Source: Pseudomonas fluvialis
Lineage (GTDB): Bacteria > Pseudomonadota > Gammaproteobacteria > Pseudomonadales > Pseudomonadaceae
Direction of reading: 5' to 3'
Assembly: GCF_002234375.1 (NCBI RefSeq)
Contig: NZ_NMQV01000026.1
Coordinates: 1 to 34,153 of the forward strand
Length of the DNA stretch: 34,153 bases
Shown here: positions 9,974-19,100 of the stretch, piece by piece
Position numbering within the stretch: position 1 is the stretch's first letter
Layout: every line of letters begins with the position of its first letter
The notes under the pieces: generated by a model
Database searches by the model: none
What the model was told of the DNA's origin: nothing
The model's input: the letters and a program-made list of their open reading frames with translations, nothing else
Translations under genes and position numbers: made by a program

Positions 9974-11035
9974 ATGAATCAACTGGATCGAATTCGCGGT
10001 TGCCTGCTGGCCGGTGCGGCTGGCGATGCTTTGGGCGCAGCGGTGGAGTTCATGGATTGGCCGAGCATCCGGCAGAAGTTCGGTGAGTGGGGCATTCGGG
10101 ATTTTGCCCCCGCATTCGGCAAGCTGGGCGCCGTCACCGACGACACCCAGATGATGTTGTTCACTGCCGAAGGCCTGTTGCGGGCCTGGGTTCGGCACAA
10201 TTCACGTGGTATCTGCCATCCGCCCTCGGTTATTCATCATGCGCTGCTGCGCTGGTACATCACCCAGGGCGGCAAACCAAAGGCTGAGGTCACGCAGGAT
10301 GGCTGGCTAATCGGTGTGAAAGACCTGTGGGCGCAGCGCGCCCCGGGCATGACCTGCATGAGTGCGCTGGGTGCCAGCCAGGCGTTTGGCGACAAGGCTA
10401 GCAATGACAGCAAAGGCTGCGGTGGCGTCATGCGTGTGGCACCCCATGCGTTCTTCCCGCAAGCCTTCGAGTGGGCGGTCGAAAACGCACGCCTGACCCA
10501 TGCCCATCCCAGTGGCTATCTGGCAGCGGGCCTGTTTGCCGACATTCTGCAGCGCATCTACGAGCAGGGTTGCGACCTGAAAGACGCCATCCGCCAGAGC
10601 CTGGCCGAACATGGCCAGAAACCGGGCATGGCGGAAACCCGCGAGATGGTCGAGTACGCCCTGCGCCAGTGTGAGGCCGGTATCGCGCCTACGCCCGAAG
10701 GGATTGCCGTGATGGGCGGTGGCTGGGTGGCCGAAGAAGCCTTGGGCATTGGCCTTTGGTGTGCCCTGATGGCAAGCAGCCTGGAGGAAGGCATCTGCTG
10801 GGCGGTCAATCACACCGGCGACAGCGACAGCACGGGTCTGATTGCCGGTAACCTGCTGGGTATCCAGCTGGGGCCTGATGCCATTCCTGCGCGCTGGCTG
10901 GAGTCTCTTGAGTTGCGCGAGGTGATCGAGCAACTGGCGCATGACATCGAGTGGGTGCCGCGTACTTATTGTGGAGAATACAGCTCGGGCGCTAATGAGG
11001 ACGAGCGCATATGGGAACGCTATCCCGGGTCCTGA
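9974..11035 (+). CDS. ADP-ribosylglycohydrolase (DraG/ARH-type)
   Basis: The 353-aa enzyme should hydrolyse ADP-ribose from modified proteins, nucleic acids or small molecules using two Mg ions. Both metal-binding blocks are present: 'RIRGCLLAGAAGDALGAAVE' at residues 6-25 with the N-terminal GDALG, followed by 'GAVTDDTQM' near 50-58; and the C-terminal 'GDSDSTGLIAGNLLG' near 278-292. ATG 9974 is preferred over GTG 9968 because GGAGGGG at 9960-9966 is 7 nt upstream of it. It heads the plus-strand chain divergent from the WYL regulator. ADP-ribosylation reversal beside defence genes is a known theme, but no ADP-ribosyltransferase is seen in this window, so the substrate is open. Confidence 0.9.
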   Translation: MNQLDRIRGCLLAGAAGDALGAAVEFMDWPSIRQKFGEWGIRDFAPAFGKLGAVTDDTQMMLFTAEGLLRAWVRHNSRGICHPPSVIHHALLRWYITQGGKPKAEVTQDGWLIGVKDLWAQRAPGMTCMSALGASQAFGDKASNDSKGCGGVMRVAPHAFFPQAFEWAVENARLTHAHPSGYLAAGLFADILQRIYEQGCDLKDAIRQSLAEHGQKPGMAETREMVEYALRQCEAGIAPTPEGIAVMGGGWVAEEALGIGLWCALMASSLEEGICWAVNHTGDSDSTGLIAGNLLGIQLGPDAIPARWLESLELREVIEQLAHDIEWVPRTYCGEYSSGANEDERIWERYPGS

Positions 11036-11054
11036 TGCAGAAGGGAGCAAGGCC

Positions 11055-11432
11055 ATGAGTCGAAGAAAACATTGTGATGCCCTGCAATGGCTGGCAGCCG
11101 GATTGGCGGTGTTCTTGCTGGTCAGTGCTCAGGCTCAGGATCGAGATCTGGATAACGATGGCGTCTGGGATTACGGCAGAGGCGGCTTCGACCGGGATGT
11201 CGACAACGATGGCGCGTGGGATTACGACCGCGGCGGCATCGACCGCGATTTGGATAATGATGCGACTTGGGATTATGGTGCCGGTGGCATTGACCGAGAT
11301 ATCGACAATGACGGCAGTTGGGACCATGACGCCGGCGGTATAGACCGTGACTTGGACAACGACGGGCTTTGGGATGAGTCGGCCGACGGCATTGATAGGG
11401 ATCTGGATAACGATGGAATGTGGGATGAATAA
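11055..11432 (+). CDS. Exported protein of Asp-rich 17-residue repeats
   Basis: The 125-aa product has a signal-peptide-like N-terminus: basic 'MSRRKH', a hydrophobic core near residues 12-25, and an 'AQA'-type cleavage site near 25-28. The remainder is five full copies and one partial copy of a 17-residue unit of the form D-R-D-x-D-N-D-G-x-W-D followed by a Gly-rich hexapeptide. The DxDNDG core resembles calcium-binding loops of thrombospondin type 3 and related repeats, so a calcium-binding periplasmic or extracellular role is likely; the Trp in each unit is unusual. GGGAG at 11043-11047 precedes the ATG. It is co-directional with, and 19 nt after, the ADP-ribosylglycohydrolase. No family is recognised. 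Confidence 0.75.
   Translation: MSRRKHCDALQWLAAGLAVFLLVSAQAQDRDLDNDGVWDYGRGGFDRDVDNDGAWDYDRGGIDRDLDNDATWDYGAGGIDRDIDNDGSWDHDAGGIDRDLDNDGLWDESADGIDRDLDNDGMWDE
11139..11429 (+). repeat. 51-bp coding tandem repeat, about 5.7 units
   Basis: Imperfect 51-bp units encode the 17-residue repeats of the exported protein. Units differ at many third positions while keeping the protein pattern, which indicates selection on the protein rather than very recent DNA expansion. Confidence 0.85.
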
Positions 11433-11778
11433 GTCAGTAATGATCGCAGTCTGTGCCGAGCTGACGTCAGATGGCGAAGGACTCGAATTGCTCGCACCCT
11501 GCTATGTAGTGCGTCAGGAAGGTGTTATAGCCTGCATGGGTGAGCTGGAGCGTATGCGCAAGTGTTTTCCATCAGCAGTTGAAGGCGCCGGGCTAGTGGC
11601 TCTGGCTTGGTATGAGGGCATCGAGCAGTTTATGGAGTCGGTCAATCTTCATCCTTTTGAAGATGCAGCCGGCTACATGCCTACCGGCCACCGCCTGAGC
11701 ATTCCTGGTGTGCATATCCGCTTGGAAGAAGGCAGCGTAGTGGCGCGCCGCGAGCGCATCAGCCTGGCGCGGCATTGA
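11425..11778 (+). CDS. Conserved-looking hypothetical protein, 117 aa
   Basis: I do not recognise this protein. ATG 11425 overlaps the end of the repeat-protein gene by 8 nt, a coupling that supports this start over an internal ATG at 11440. It is a soluble, mixed alpha/beta-looking protein with no signal peptide or membrane segment and three cysteines in its first half. The Shine-Dalgarno is weak. It probably belongs to the same transcript as the ADP-ribosylglycohydrolase. Confidence 0.55.
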   Translation: MNKSVMIAVCAELTSDGEGLELLAPCYVVRQEGVIACMGELERMRKCFPSAVEGAGLVALAWYEGIEQFMESVNLHPFEDAAGYMPTGHRLSIPGVHIRLEEGSVVARRERISLARH

Positions 11779-12024
11779 ATGTCGGCACAAGCTGACCGCC
11801 CCGGCAAAAAAACGGGCCCCGACTTTACCCTGGCCTTGTCAGTGGATAAGGTGACGAACATCGCAAATGCAGGTCGCGGTATCCCAGGGATGGCTCTGCA
11901 TATGCGCATCGGCATTCGCCGTGTGGCGTCCAGCTTCCCTCCGGTTTCCGTTGTTACTTTGCCACCCTGGTTTGAATTGGGCTGGCCCGCGTTGCTGCGG
12001 GCGGCTGTGGAGTGTTGTGCATGA
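11779..12024 (+). CDS. Possible small protein, 81 aa, unknown
   Basis: This ORF starts with the ATG immediately after the previous stop (TGAATG) and ends in an ATGA overlap with the next small ORF. No motif or family is recognised and there is no Shine-Dalgarno. Its N-terminus is Lys/Gly/Pro-rich and its C-terminus is hydrophobic with two cysteines. The gap-free junctions are the only argument for it; chance openness of this frame is possible. Confidence 0.3.
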   Translation: MSAQADRPGKKTGPDFTLALSVDKVTNIANAGRGIPGMALHMRIGIRRVASSFPPVSVVTLPPWFELGWPALLRAAVECCA

Positions 12025-12113
12025 GTGAGTTGGAGCAGGCTGTCCTTAGTAACGCACCCTCAGCAGTTCAGCTTTGCGTCACTCTTTCCGGATTGTTGGG
12101 AGTTCGGCAGTGA
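12021..12113 (+). CDS. Possible 30-aa leader peptide before the methyltransferase-helicase gene
   Basis: A 30-codon ORF begins in an ATGA overlap with the preceding ORF (12021-12024) and ends in a GTGA overlap with the GTG start of the large fusion gene (12110-12113). Such double coupling suggests a translated leader that feeds ribosomes to the downstream start. The peptide has an amphipathic, Leu/Val/Ser-rich composition and no recognisable family. It may instead be a remnant of a longer gene. Confidence 0.3.
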   Translation: MSELEQAVLSNAPSAVQLCVTLSGLLGVRQ

Positions 12114-15100
12114 GCAGTACAGATGCCTACTACAACCAGAACGCACTTCAGTTCGTTGATGACACTCTTCACGTCGATATGCGCAGCCTTTACGAGCCGT
12201 TTCTAGCTGAGCTGCCTGTATGTGCGCATATCCTCGATGCTGGCTGTGGTTCAGGTCGTGATGCGCTGGCGTTCCAGAGAATGGGACACCAGGTGAGCGC
12301 CTTCGATGCAAGTGAACAACTAGCCAATCATGCGAGCCAACTGCTGGGCTTTATTGTTCCGGTAAAGCGCTTCGACGAGCTTGATGATATTGAACTCTAT
12401 GATGGCATCTGGGCCTGCGCTAGCTTGCTGCATGTGCCTCAGCGCCAGTTGCGGGATGCCTTTGCATGCCTGTGGCGTGCGTTGAAAGCGGGCGGTGTCT
12501 TGTATTGCAGTTTCAAACTTGGAGATGGTGAACGCCTTCACCATGGTAGGCACTTCACCGATGCGGACGAAACGCGAATAGATGATTGGACTCGTGAGTT
12601 GCCCGGTCTGAGTCGCAGGACCTATTGGCTTACCTCTGACCAGCGTCCAGGTAGGGATGAGCAATGGTTGAATGTGCTCTTGTACAAGGCCGCTAGCAAG
12701 CTTGTTACCGGCGGTGATGATAATCCCTTCCTGCCACACCTTTGCGCGGCGATTCATCAGGCGCATACGATCAAAATGGCGGTGGCTTTCATCAAGACCA
12801 CTGGCCTGCGCCTGTTGCTACCTGATCTGCTGGAGTCCCTGCAGCGTAATGAGAATGCGCAGGTGCGCATCCTCACCAGCGATTATCTGGACGTGACTGA
12901 CCCAGAAGCTTTGCGGCTGCTCATGCTGTTGGCCGAGCAGGGTGCCCAGGTTCGAGTCTTCCAGAGCAGTGGCAGCAGTTTCCATCTCAAGGCCTACCTG
13001 TTCAGTGGGCAAGATTGGGGGCGTGCCTTTATCGGCTCAAGCAATATCAGTCGGCAGGCGCTGCAGCAGGGGTTGGAATGGAACTATCGAATTAACTATC
13101 CGGGGGATGATGGTTATCTGGAGGCCTGCGGGCGTTTCGATCAGTTGTTTGAACACCCTCGCTGCACGACGTTGACTGACGCTTGGATCGATGAGTACGA
13201 GCGACGTCGTATCAAGCCTGTGCAGTCATCTGAAGCAGGCAGTACGGAAAGTGAGCCGCCGCCAAGTCCGAGCAAGGTCCAGCAGGAGGCCCTACAGGCG
13301 CTGCGCGTAACCCGTGAACAAGGCTATCTGCGTGGACTGGTGGTGCTAGCCACAGGTCTGGGTAAAACCTGGCTGGCCGCCTTCGATGTGAAGCAAATGG
13401 GCGCGCGTCGCGTGTTGTTCGTTGCCCACCGCGAGGAAATCCTCAATCAGGCAGCGGCGACCTTTACGCGGATTCAGCCTTCGGCGCGAGTCGGCTTCTA
13501 TCGTGGCCAGCAGCGCGACAGTCAGGTCGACGTCCTCTGTGCGTCTGTACAAACGCTCGGCAAGGTCGAGCATCTGGAGCGCTTCAAGCCTCAGCACTTC
13601 GATTACATCGTGGTCGACGAATTTCACCATGCCTCTGCTCCAACCTATCACCGTCTGCTGCAGTATTTTGCGCCCGCGTTCATGCTCGGTCTGACCGCCA
13701 CCCCGGACCGCACCGACAACGCCAATATCCTCGCTTTGTGCGATGACAACCTGGTGTACGAAAGCGATCTGTTTAGCGGTGTAAGCGAAAAGCTCCTCGT
13801 ACCGTTCCACTACTACGGAATTTTCGATGGCGACGTTGATTATCAGGGCATTCCATGGCGCAACGGCCGCTTCGATCCCGAGCTGTTGGCTAACAAGCTA
13901 GCCACCCTCGGTCGAGCTCGTCATGCGCTGAGTCAATGGCGTCTGAATGCGCAAACCCGCACCTTGGCTTTCTGCGTCTCTACACGTCATGCCGATTACA
14001 TGGCTGAGCATTTCCGCAAAGAAGGCATCCGTGCGGCGGCGGTTTATGCTGATTCGCAGTTGTCGCGGGGCGAGGCGCTGGAACAGTTGCGCGTTGGTGC
14101 ATTGCAGGTGCTTTTCTCCGTTGATCTGTTCAACGAAGGCGTCGACCTGCCGGTGATCGATACAGTGATGATGCTTCGTCCCACTGAATCGAAAATCCTG
14201 TTTCTGCAACAACTCGGACGCGGTCTGCGCAGGGCCGAGGGCAAGGACAAACTGGTAGTGCTGGATTTCGTTGCCAATCACCACAGCTTCCTGCACAAGC
14301 CAATGGCGTTGATGAACCAGGGCATGAACCGCCGCCAACTGGCTGAGTTCGCCCGAAGTGCGGAGCGGGGTCGGTTGTATTTACCGGAAGGCTGCTTCGT
14401 CAATTATGACCTGCGCTTTATCGACTTCCTAAAGTCGCTGGACAGCGACAGCGTGCAAACCGACTACCGCAGCCTGCGCGACACCTTGGGCCGACGGCCA
14501 AGTGTGACGGAGTTCTATCGTTCAGGGGCCAGCCTGCAGGACATGCGCCGTCAGTTTAGGCATTGGTTCGCTCTGGTGGCAGCCGAAGAGAGTGAGCTGC
14601 CTGACGCGCAGCGCACGATCATCGAGAGGAACGGCGACTTCTTGCGCGAGCTGGAAACCACCGCCATGACCAAGAGCTACAAGATGGTCCTACTGGAAGC
14701 GTTTCTGGAGTTGAATGGCTGGCGCGAGGCGGTCAGCCTAGATCGACTGGCCGAACGGTCTTGGCAGGTGTTGCAGCGCCGTCGCTCGTTGCTCGGCGAT
14801 CTACCCGACGACTATCAAGGCATGAGCCAGGCGCCAGGCGATTGGCCGGCCTATTGGAAAAAGAACCCAATCAGCGCCTGGAGCGGTAGTCGCTATTTCA
14901 GCGTGGAAGAGGGGCTGTTTATTGGCAATGTTGCGGTCAATGAGGCGGGGATCGCACAGCTGAGCGAGCTGGTGCAAGAGCTGGTGGACTACCGCCTGAC
15001 CACCTATGCGGCTCGCGCAAGCTTGCCGAGCGCCGCTGTGCAGCCCTTTCCGAGCCGCCCGGAACAGGTGGAGTTGGCCTATTTCCCTAGCCTGAAAATA

Positions 15101-15919
15101 GCCTGCGGTCACTTCCGTACCAGCCGTGCCGATTACGAGGAATACCGGTCGCTTGGCAGGGCTTACGGCAATCTGGACCCCGCTCGCCACTTCCTCGCTC
15201 GCGCTTCCGGGAATTCCATGAACGGCGGCAAGCAACCAATTAGGGATGGGGATTACCTGCTGCTGGAAGTCATCAGTAGCGAAACCGCCGGCAATATCAC
15301 TGGCGAGGTCATGGCCATCGAGCGTCAAGATGAAACCGGTGATAACCAGTACCTGCTACGTAAGGTCATCAAGGGCTCTAGCGGCCAATACTGTTTGCGT
15401 GCCCATAACCCTGACTATGCCGACATCCTGGTTAGCGATGAACTGCAAGAGCAGTTCCGCACCTTCGCCCGACTCAAAGCCGTTATCGACCCCTTTGAGA
15501 TGCAGGTTGGCCAACGGTTTATGCGCGAGGAAATCCCTGCGCTGTTTGGCGTCGAGTTCAATGCCGGCAGTTGGAACAGTGGGCATGTGGTGATCCCGGA
15601 GCGTAATGCCCATGTGCTGTTGGTGACGCTGAACAAGCAGGGGAAGGCCGAAGACCTGCGCTACCAGGACCATTGGATTGATGAACGACATTTCCACTGG
15701 CAAACACAGAACCAGACAGCTCCGGAAAGCAAGCGTGGTAAGGAGATCATCAATCACGAGTCAATGGGCATCGCAGTGCATCTCTTTGTGCGTGATAACA
15801 AGCTGGAAAATGGCAAGGCTGCACCCTTCAAGTACTTTGGATTGGTCAGGTACCAGCGCCACAGTGGAAGCAAGCCGATGAGTGTGTGCTTTGAGTTGCT
15901 ACAGAATTCAGCGAATTGA
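12110..15919 (+). CDS. Five-domain fusion: SAM methyltransferase - PLD nuclease - SF2 helicase - UmuD-like S24 - DUF3427
   Basis: The 1269-aa protein reads in order: a class I SAM-dependent methyltransferase (about 1-200; motif I 'LDAGCGSG' at 42-49; small-molecule/TehB-like rather than DNA type); a phospholipase-D-type nuclease (about 215-370; H292-L-K294 and 'GSSNIS' near 307); an SF2 DEAD-like helicase (about 390-760; 'LATGLGKTWL' near 413, 'VDEFHHA' near 501, 'QQLGRGLRR' near 700); a UmuD-like S24 domain (about 990-1120; C999-G1000, S1036 in 'ASGNSM', 'IRDGDYLLLE', R1084-K1085); and a DUF3427 domain (about 1140-1265, with 'FHWQTQNQ' and 'VHLFVR'). GTG 12110 is chosen because GGGAG at 12098-12102 is 7 nt upstream and homology begins directly after it. 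PLD-helicase-DUF3427 proteins are DNA-damage or defence-associated; the added methyltransferase is unusual. Confidence 0.9.
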   Translation: MSSTDAYYNQNALQFVDDTLHVDMRSLYEPFLAELPVCAHILDAGCGSGRDALAFQRMGHQVSAFDASEQLANHASQLLGFIVPVKRFDELDDIELYDGIWACASLLHVPQRQLRDAFACLWRALKAGGVLYCSFKLGDGERLHHGRHFTDADETRIDDWTRELPGLSRRTYWLTSDQRPGRDEQWLNVLLYKAASKLVTGGDDNPFLPHLCAAIHQAHTIKMAVAFIKTTGLRLLLPDLLESLQRNENAQVRILTSDYLDVTDPEALRLLMLLAEQGAQVRVFQSSGSSFHLKAYLFSGQDWGRAFIGSSNISRQALQQGLEWNYRINYPGDDGYLEACGRFDQLFEHPRCTTLTDAWIDEYERRRIKPVQSSEAGSTESEPPPSPSKVQQEALQALRVTREQGYLRGLVVLATGLGKTWLAAFDVKQMGARRVLFVAHREEILNQAAATFTRIQPSARVGFYRGQQRDSQVDVLCASVQTLGKVEHLERFKPQHFDYIVVDEFHHASAPTYHRLLQYFAPAFMLGLTATPDRTDNANILALCDDNLVYESDLFSGVSEKLLVPFHYYGIFDGDVDYQGIPWRNGRFDPELLANKLATLGRARHALSQWRLNAQTRTLAFCVSTRHADYMAEHFRKEGIRAAAVYADSQLSRGEALEQLRVGALQVLFSVDLFNEGVDLPVIDTVMMLRPTESKILFLQQLGRGLRRAEGKDKLVVLDFVANHHSFLHKPMALMNQGMNRRQLAEFARSAERGRLYLPEGCFVNYDLRFIDFLKSLDSDSVQTDYRSLRDTLGRRPSVTEFYRSGASLQDMRRQFRHWFALVAAEESELPDAQRTIIERNGDFLRELETTAMTKSYKMVLLEAFLELNGWREAVSLDRLAERSWQVLQRRRSLLGDLPDDYQGMSQAPGDWPAYWKKNPISAWSGSRYFSVEEGLFIGNVAVNEAGIAQLSELVQELVDYRLTTYAARASLPSAAVQPFPSRPEQVELAYFPSLKIACGHFRTSRADYEEYRSLGRAYGNLDPARHFLARASGNSMNGGKQPIRDGDYLLLEVISSETAGNITGEVMAIERQDETGDNQYLLRKVIKGSSGQYCLRAHNPDYADILVSDELQEQFRTFARLKAVIDPFEMQVGQRFMREEIPALFGVEFNAGSWNSGHVVIPERNAHVLLVTLNKQGKAEDLRYQDHWIDERHFHWQTQNQTAPESKRGKEIINHESMGIAVHLFVRDNKLENGKAAPFKYFGLVRYQRHSGSKPMSVCFELLQNSAN

Positions 15920-16163
15920 TTGAGCATCCTCATGTTTCCTATGCGTCAGAGCTACAGAGCGGCAATGCGCATAAGCCTGATTTTCGCTGGTTATGTGGAG
16001 AAGGCTCAGGCGTCCATCTCTAAGGACTGCGCACCGGGTAGTAAGTAAGAGTTTGGTTGCATCTGAAGCATTCGTTTTGCCCTCAATTGCCAAGCTCAAT
16101 CGAGTGTCGATAAGGGTATTATCCAAGTACACTCAACAATTTAACGAATACTCGGAAGCTTTA
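15920..16163 (+). promoter_or_regulatory. 244-bp gap, probable start of the seven-gene defence transcript
   Basis: This is the only sizeable gap in the 12110-30828 block, so a promoter for the SNF2-to-DUF499 unit is expected here. I find only a weak pair, TTGCCA (16087-16092) and GATAAG (16109-16114) with a 16-nt spacer, and a TATTAT at 16117-16122. No operator or terminator is clear. Confidence 0.3.
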
Positions 16164-19100
16164 ATGGTCAAGCTGGAAGACATCACAAAAGACGCCCAGA
16201 TTCGTGGCCTGCATGGCGACGAGGTGGTGAAGATCGTAAGCGTCGACAAGGTCGGTGACTCGGCAATCAGCGTCGTCTACCAGAAAAGTGCGGGCGGCTA
16301 CGGCGATCAGATGCTGTTTCGTAGCGATGAGTCGCGTCTTGAACTTGCTCAGGGTGGCAAAGCGTGGGCTTTCGATGCACCAGGCAGCGACTTTAAGCTG
16401 GCTCTGGAGGCCTGGCGCATCCAGTTGGCTCACCTGTTCGATCCGATGATGGCGGTTCACACCTCCAACGTCGATCCGCTCCCGCACCAGATATCCGCCG
16501 TCTACGAGTCCATGTTGCCGCGCCAGCCGCTGCGCTTTGTGCTGGCTGATGACCCCGGCGCAGGCAAGACCATCATGGCTGGCCTGCTGATCCGCGAGTT
16601 GCTGATGCGTGCGGATGCTCGACGCATCCTCGTGGTATCTCCCGGCTCACTGACTGAGCAGTGGCAGGATGAGCTGCTGGAGAAATTCGGCATCAAGTTC
16701 GAAGTGTTCAGCCGTGAGAAGCAGGAGCAGTGCGCAACCGGCAATTACTTCGAAGAGCAAAACCTGCTGATCTGCCGTCTCGACCAGCTGTCGCGCAACG
16801 AGGACTATCAGCTCAAGCTCAAGAATACCGACTGGGATCTGATCATCGTCGACGAAGCCCACAAGCTGTCGGCCAACTACTTCGGCAACAAGGTCAACAA
16901 GACAAAACGCTTCGAGCTGGGCGAGCTGCTTGGCTCGATCACCCGTCACTTCCTGCTGATGACGGCGACCCCGCACAACGGTAAAGAAGAAGACTTCCAG
17001 ATCTGGCTGTCGCTGCTCGATGGCGACCGCTTCTACGGCAAATTCCGTGAGGGTGCCCACAAGGTCGACGTATCCGATCTGATGCGGCGCATGGTCAAGG
17101 AAGAGCTGCTGAAGTTCGACGGCACCAAGTTGTTCCCTGAGCGGCGCGCCTATACGGCTAATTACTCGCTGTCCGACCTGGAGGCTGCGCTCTACCACGA
17201 CGTAACCGACTACGTACGCAACCAGATGAACCTGGCGGATCGTCTCGATGGTCAGCGTAAGAACAACGTCGGCTTTGCCCTCACGCAACTGCAGCGCCGT
17301 CTGGCTTCCAGCCCTGAGGCGATCTATCAGTCCTTGCGCAATCGTCGCAAGCGTCTGGAAAACCGCGTCGAGGAAGAGAAGCTGCACCTGCGCGGGGGTG
17401 GTGTTGCCAGCGTGCTGGGCGAGTACCTGGTAAAAAAACGCATCGAGGTGCCAGACAACCTCGACGACATGGAAGACGAACTCAGCGCGGACGAGTACGA
17501 GCTATACGCTGACCAACTGGTAGATCAAGCCAGTGCGGCTGAAACCATCGCCGAGATGGAAACTGAAATTTGTCTGCTCCAGGGCCTAGAACAACAGGCG
17601 CAGCGCCTAGTGGCCTCGGGCAGTGACCGTAAGTGGGAAGAGCTGTCCTGCCTGCTGCAGGACTCACCGCAGATGTACAACGGCGAAAGTCGCCGCAAGC
17701 TGATCATCTTTACTGAGCATCGCGCCACCCTGGATTACTTGGTCAGGCGCATTGCCGACATGCTGGGGGATCCGGATGCCATCGTCACCATCCATGGCGG
17801 TACCAATCGTGACGAGCGGCGCAAGGTGCAGGAAGAGTTTCGCCACAACCCGCGCGTGCTGGTGCTGATCGCCACCGATGCTGCGGGAGAGGGTGTCAAC
17901 CTGCAGAACGCCAACCTGATGGTGAACTATGACCTGCCCTGGAACCCTAACCGCCTGGAGCAGCGATTCGGTCGTATTCACCGTATTGGCCAAGATCAGG
18001 TCTGCCATTTGTGGAACATCGTTGCTAATGAGACCCGCGAAGGTGAGGTGTTCCAGAAACTGTTTGAGAAGCTGGAAATCGAAAAGCAGGCCTTGGGCGG
18101 CAAGGTGTTCGATATTCTCGGCGAGGCGTTCGATAACGTATCGCTTAAGGATCTGCTGATCGAGGCCATTCGCTACGGCGACTCGCCGGAAGTGCGTGCG
18201 CGGCAGAGCCAGGTCATCGATGGGGCGTTGGACACCGAGCATCTGCGTGAGATCCTCCGTCGCAACGCGCTGGTTGAGCAACACATGAGTCTCGACCAGC
18301 TGTATGCCGTCAAAGAGGAAATGGAGAAGGCCGAAGCCCGCAAGCTGCAGCCCTATTTCATCCGCGCTTTCTTCAATGAAGCTTTCACCAGCGTTGGTGG
18401 AGAGCTACGCAACCGCGAACCAGCACGCTATGAAATTCGCCATGTGCCAGCCGCATTACGTGAGCGTGACCGCGTAATCGGTGAAACCCGTACGCCTGTG
18501 CTCAAGCAGTACGAGCGTATCTGTTTCGAGAAACAGCAGGTAAGGGTGCCGGGCAAGCCTATGGCTGACCTAATCCACCCTGGCCATCCACTGATGCAGG
18601 CGCTGACCGATATCACCCTCAGTGCCCATCGCGGCAAGCTCAAACAAGGCTCAGTGCTGGTTGATCCCAATGATGACAGTCTGATCCCCAAAGTGCTGTT
18701 CATGCTCGATCACAGCGTGCGTGAGAGTGCTGCTGACCAGCCCAAAATCGTCTCGCGCCGTCTGCAGTTCGTGGAAATCGATCCGCAGGGCCAAAGCAGC
18801 AATGCGGGATGGGCGCCGCACTTGGATCTGTTGCCGATCAAACAGGAGGAGCTTGCCCTGGTGCAAGACGTGCTGAGCGCCTCCTGGTTGCAACAGAACC
18901 TGGAAAATCTCGCACTGCAGCATGCCTCGCAACAACTAGTGCCCGAGCACTTCAGCGAAGTGAAAACCCGCGTTGAGCGTCAGGCCGAGCGCGTGCTGGC
19001 CGCTGTACATGAGCGCTTGGTCAAGGAAATCAACTACTGGTCAGATCGCTACCTCAAACTCAGTGATGACGTGGCCGCAGGCAAGCAGCCGCGCATGCAG

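Noticed and set aside
10307..11056. 249-codon minus-strand frame
   Set aside because: It is antisense to the ADP-ribosylglycohydrolase, which carries its full catalytic motifs.
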